The notes below the pieces were generated by a model. The model saw nothing but the letters and a program-made list of their open reading frames with translations. It did no database searches and was not told the origin of the DNA. Positions 13,337 to 15,333 of a stretch of 15,333 nt of DNA are shown piece by piece. Positions within the stretch are counted from its first letter, which is position 1. Each line of letters begins with the position of its first letter. The translations under genes were made by a program, and so were the position numbers. Source of the stretch: Clostridiales bacterium (GTDB lineage: Bacteria; Bacillota; Clostridia; Oscillospirales; Oscillospiraceae); assembly GCA_003525905.1 (NCBI GenBank), contig DQIA01000074.1, forward strand, positions 44,213 to 59,545. Reading direction: 5' to 3'.

Positions 13337-13912
13337 CTATATGATATCATAAAACGTCTCGTAATGGTCGTATGTAACAAATATCAGTCCGTCGTTTGAC
13401 CAAACGATACGATGCCGATTTCTTTGTCCTTCGTAGTAGTTTATATCCGCCTCATGCCAGACTCTCCCCGGCGCAGAGGGGAGGTGACCATTATCGTTAC
13501 TGTAAACCCCTCCGTAAATCATCATGTCCGGTGCATATTTCCGAGGTGGTTTCCCGGGTTTATAGCCGCGGGCATACATTTCTTCCCAACTAATATCATA
13601 CTCCGGCAGTCTCCCATTATATTTTATCCACCAATCCGCACCATCTGTTCCGTCTTTTGTCCCAAAGCCGGCAATTACGGAATTCATCGCGCATATTTCG
13701 CAGCGGCAATTGAAATGCAGCGGAGGCGCTGCATCCACGGTCTCGTCCATAGCATAGATTTTTCCATGCGCCGTCTTGCAGACAACGCACACTTTGATGT
13801 CGTGTTCCGTTACCCAGTGTTTCCAGCGATAGCTCTGCCCGGCAGGCGGAGCATAGAAATCGTTTTTTCCTTTTCGGAGGATCGTACCCCGCATCATTTT
13901 TTGAATCGGCAT
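13337..13912 (-). CDS. Barnase-type ribonuclease fused to a Cys-rich phage head-protein-like domain
   Basis: This 191-residue two-part protein is a probable toxin. Residues 27-74 resemble the C-terminal metal-binding segment of phage head-morphogenesis (Mu gpF/SPP1 gp7-like) proteins: CVVC (42-45), HGKIYA (49-54) and PPLHFNCRC (63-71). Residues about 95-191 are a barnase domain: GGVYSNDNGHLP (134-145), GRVWHEADINY (149-159) and DHYETF (182-187). Barnase catalytic Glu73, Arg83, Arg87 and His102 correspond to Glu154, Arg164, Arg168 and His183 with no gaps between them. The barnase Lys27 position is Trp or Ser, so activity may be altered. There is no signal peptide. The start at 13912 follows AAAGGAAG. 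Upstream in-frame ATGs at 13951 and 13984 have poor sites. It is followed 14 bp later by its barstar. Sampled rows have about 48-50% GC against about 63% in the next gene, suggesting transfer. Confidence 0.85.
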   Translation of the reverse strand: MPIQKMMRGTILRKGKNDFYAPPAGQSYRWKHWVTEHDIKVCVVCKTAHGKIYAMDETVDAAPPLHFNCRCEICAMNSVIAGFGTKDGTDGADWWIKYNGRLPEYDISWEEMYARGYKPGKPPRKYAPDMMIYGGVYSNDNGHLPSAPGRVWHEADINYYEGQRNRHRIVWSNDGLIFVTYDHYETFYDII

Positions 13913-13974
13913 TTTCCGTCTTCCTTTCACTCTAACACAGGAATTCTGCATTTTCAATCTTTCTTTTCTGATAT

Positions 13975-14004
13975 CATATACCATTTCTACAAAAAACCTG
14001 TCGA
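13975..14004 (-). promoter_or_regulatory. Weak candidate promoter of the ribonuclease-inhibitor operon
   Basis: On the minus strand, -35 TCGACA (14004-13999) and -10 TATATG (13980-13975) are 18 bp apart, about 60 bases before the start at 13912. The boxes are imperfect, and a second -10-like TATGAT overlaps. Confidence 0.3.
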
Positions 14005-14036
14005 ATCATCGGGAAAAATCTATGGATAGTTGATGG

Positions 14037-14056
14037 AGCCGGATGCGATCCCGGCT
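14037..14056 (+). other. Small hairpin in the dac leader
   Basis: AGCCGG (14037-14042) and CCGGCT (14051-14056) form a 6-bp perfect stem with an 8-base loop, about 80 bases before the carboxypeptidase start. No T-run follows. It may be a leader structure or chance. No convincing promoter for the gene was identified here. Confidence 0.25.
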
Positions 14057-14134
14057 TCCTGCACAAAAGCCGCATGGTCGTCTCTCTCCCCGCATACGCT
14101 TGTACCAAGAAACCAAGCTGGGGAGCTGATGGAT

Positions 14135-15289
14135 ATGCGAAAATGGCTGACTGCCCTTCTGACGGCCGCGATGCTGCTGGCCGCCGCGCCGCCCGTCCGT
14201 GCTGCCGGGCCGGACATTGCCGCGCCCTCCGCCATCCTGATGGATGCCGCAACGGGCACGGTGCTCTATGAAAAGAACGCCTCGGAGCGGCTGCGCCCGG
14301 CGTCCGTGACGAAGGTCATGACGCTGCTGCTCGTCATGGAAGCGCTGGACACCGGCCGCATCGGCTGGGACGACACCGTCATCGCCTCGGAGGCCGCCTG
14401 CGCCAAGGGCGGCAGCCAGGTCTATCTGGAGCCGGGCGAGGAGATGAGCATGGACGAAATGCTCAAATCCGTCGTCGTAAGCTCCGCAAACGACTGCGCC
14501 ACGGCGTTGGCGGAGCATGTAGCGGGCAGCGAGAGCGCGTTCGTCGGCATGATGAATCAGCGCGCGCAGGAGCTGGGCCTGCTCGACACGAATTTTGTCA
14601 ACTGCACGGGGCTGGACGATGCGCCGGAGGCCGCGGAGCACCTGACGACGGCGCACGACATCGCCGTGATCTCACGGGAGCTTCTGAAGCACGACCGCGT
14701 TCGCGACTACACGACCATCTGGATGGACACGGTGCGCGGCGGCAAATTCGGCCTTTCGAACACGAACAAGCTCGTGCGCTTCTATCAGGGCACGACCGGC
14801 CTGAAGACGGGCTATACCTCGGCAGCCGGGCACTGCCTCGCCGCCTCGGCAAAGCGCGACGGCATCGAGCTCATCGCCGTCGTGCTGCACTGCGCCAGCT
14901 CCGCAGACCGCTTTTCCTCCGCCAAGGCCCTGCTGGACTACGGCTTTGCCAACTATGCCCTCGTCTCGACCGAGATGCCCGAGCCGCTGCAGCCGGTCCC
15001 GGTCACGCTCGGGCAGAAGGCCGCCGTGCAGCCGGAGCTGCAGCAGGCGGCGCCGATCCTCATCGAAAAGGGTCTGCAGGCCGCCGTCACCCGCACGGTC
15101 ACGCTGGCCGAACGGGTGGAAGCGCCCGTCGCCGCAGGCCAGCAGCTCGGCACGCTGACCATCTCCGCCAACGGCGAGACGCTGGCCGAGATCCCCATCA
15201 TCGCGCCGGAGGCCATCGAGCGGCTGACATGGTGGGAGCTGACCTGCCGCCTGCTGCGGCGGCTGTGCATGACCATGCCGGAAGAGTAA
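14135..15289 (+). CDS. D-alanyl-D-alanine carboxypeptidase (DacF/PBP5-like)
   Basis: This is a class C-type low-molecular-weight penicillin-binding protein. It removes the terminal D-Ala from peptidoglycan pentapeptides outside the cell membrane. The 384 residues begin with a signal peptide (MRKWLTALL, cleavage near AAAPPVRA-AG, residues 23-24). The peptidase S11 domain has all active-site motifs: SVTK (57-60, nucleophile Ser57), SAN (117-119) and KTG (224-226). The C-terminal PBP5 beta domain covers about 277-360. It ends with an amphipathic, basic helix (WWELTCRLLRRLC) that would anchor it to the membrane. The ATG at 14135 is chosen because GGGGAG (14120-14125) lies nine bases upstream. The in-frame ATG at 14129 is only three bases from it, and longer extensions lack a signal peptide. 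It stands alone on the plus strand. Confidence 0.93.
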   Translation: MRKWLTALLTAAMLLAAAPPVRAAGPDIAAPSAILMDAATGTVLYEKNASERLRPASVTKVMTLLLVMEALDTGRIGWDDTVIASEAACAKGGSQVYLEPGEEMSMDEMLKSVVVSSANDCATALAEHVAGSESAFVGMMNQRAQELGLLDTNFVNCTGLDDAPEAAEHLTTAHDIAVISRELLKHDRVRDYTTIWMDTVRGGKFGLSNTNKLVRFYQGTTGLKTGYTSAAGHCLAASAKRDGIELIAVVLHCASSADRFSSAKALLDYGFANYALVSTEMPEPLQPVPVTLGQKAAVQPELQQAAPILIEKGLQAAVTRTVTLAERVEAPVAAGQQLGTLTISANGETLAEIPIIAPEAIERLTWWELTCRLLRRLCMTMPEE

Positions 15290-15333
15290 GGCAGAAAGCG
15301 TAAAAATTTCCGCGCCGCAGGACCCGAATCGGG
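15290..15333. other. Window end, no gene seen
   Basis: The last 44 bases after the carboxypeptidase stop contain no ribosome site or start of a new gene. A short inverted repeat (CCCGA-A-TCGGG) reaches the window edge and could be part of a longer palindrome or terminator outside. Confidence 0.5.

Noticed and set aside
14030..14134. N-terminal extension of the carboxypeptidase to 419 residues
   Set aside because: It would bury the signal peptide. GGGGAG nine bases before 14135 supports the shorter protein.

Overview
The window looks like chromosomal DNA of a GC-rich, Gram-positive gut Clostridium relative (an Oscillospiraceae/Ruminococcaceae-type Firmicute). The evidence is strong AAGGAGG-type ribosome sites, lipoprotein solute-binding proteins, a YesM/YesN two-component pair, a DacF-type carboxypeptidase and QueH. 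The species assignment is an inference. No rRNA, tRNA, CRISPR array or complete insertion sequence was seen.

Region 1 (1-8503, all minus strand) is a sugar uptake and sensing locus. In transcription order it holds an AraC-type response regulator (YesN-like), a sensor histidine kinase (YesM-like) and a sugar-binding lipoprotein, all overlapping by a few bases. A 165-bp promoter region follows, then a galactose/glucose-type ABC importer: binding protein MglB, double ATPase MglA and permease MglC, ending at a strong terminator. The second binding protein next to the kinase resembles known 'binding protein + kinase + regulator' sugar sensors of Clostridia. It suggests that external sugar is sensed and switches on mglBAC. 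A strong hairpin between mglB and mglA probably lowers expression of the transporter relative to the binding protein.

Region 2 (8504-10523) starts with a divergent gene for an unknown eight-helix membrane protein. Two hairpin terminators follow, then a small CmpB-like membrane protein on the minus strand. Next comes about 475 bp without an intact gene. It holds a decayed fragment resembling a phosphodiester glycosidase (NAGPA) domain and three consecutive inverted repeats.

Region 3 (10524-12974) holds adenine deaminase (minus strand, purine salvage) and, divergently, the epoxyqueuosine reductase QueH (tRNA queuosine synthesis). Each has a readable sigma-A-type promoter in the gap between them.

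Region 4 (12999-13912) is a more AT-rich islet with a two-gene minus-strand operon. One gene encodes a barnase-type ribonuclease fused behind a Cys-rich phage head-protein-like domain, and the next encodes a barstar-type inhibitor. It is the most unusual part of the window and looks like a transferred toxin/immunity module.

Region 5 (14135-15289) is a D-Ala-D-Ala carboxypeptidase for peptidoglycan maturation.
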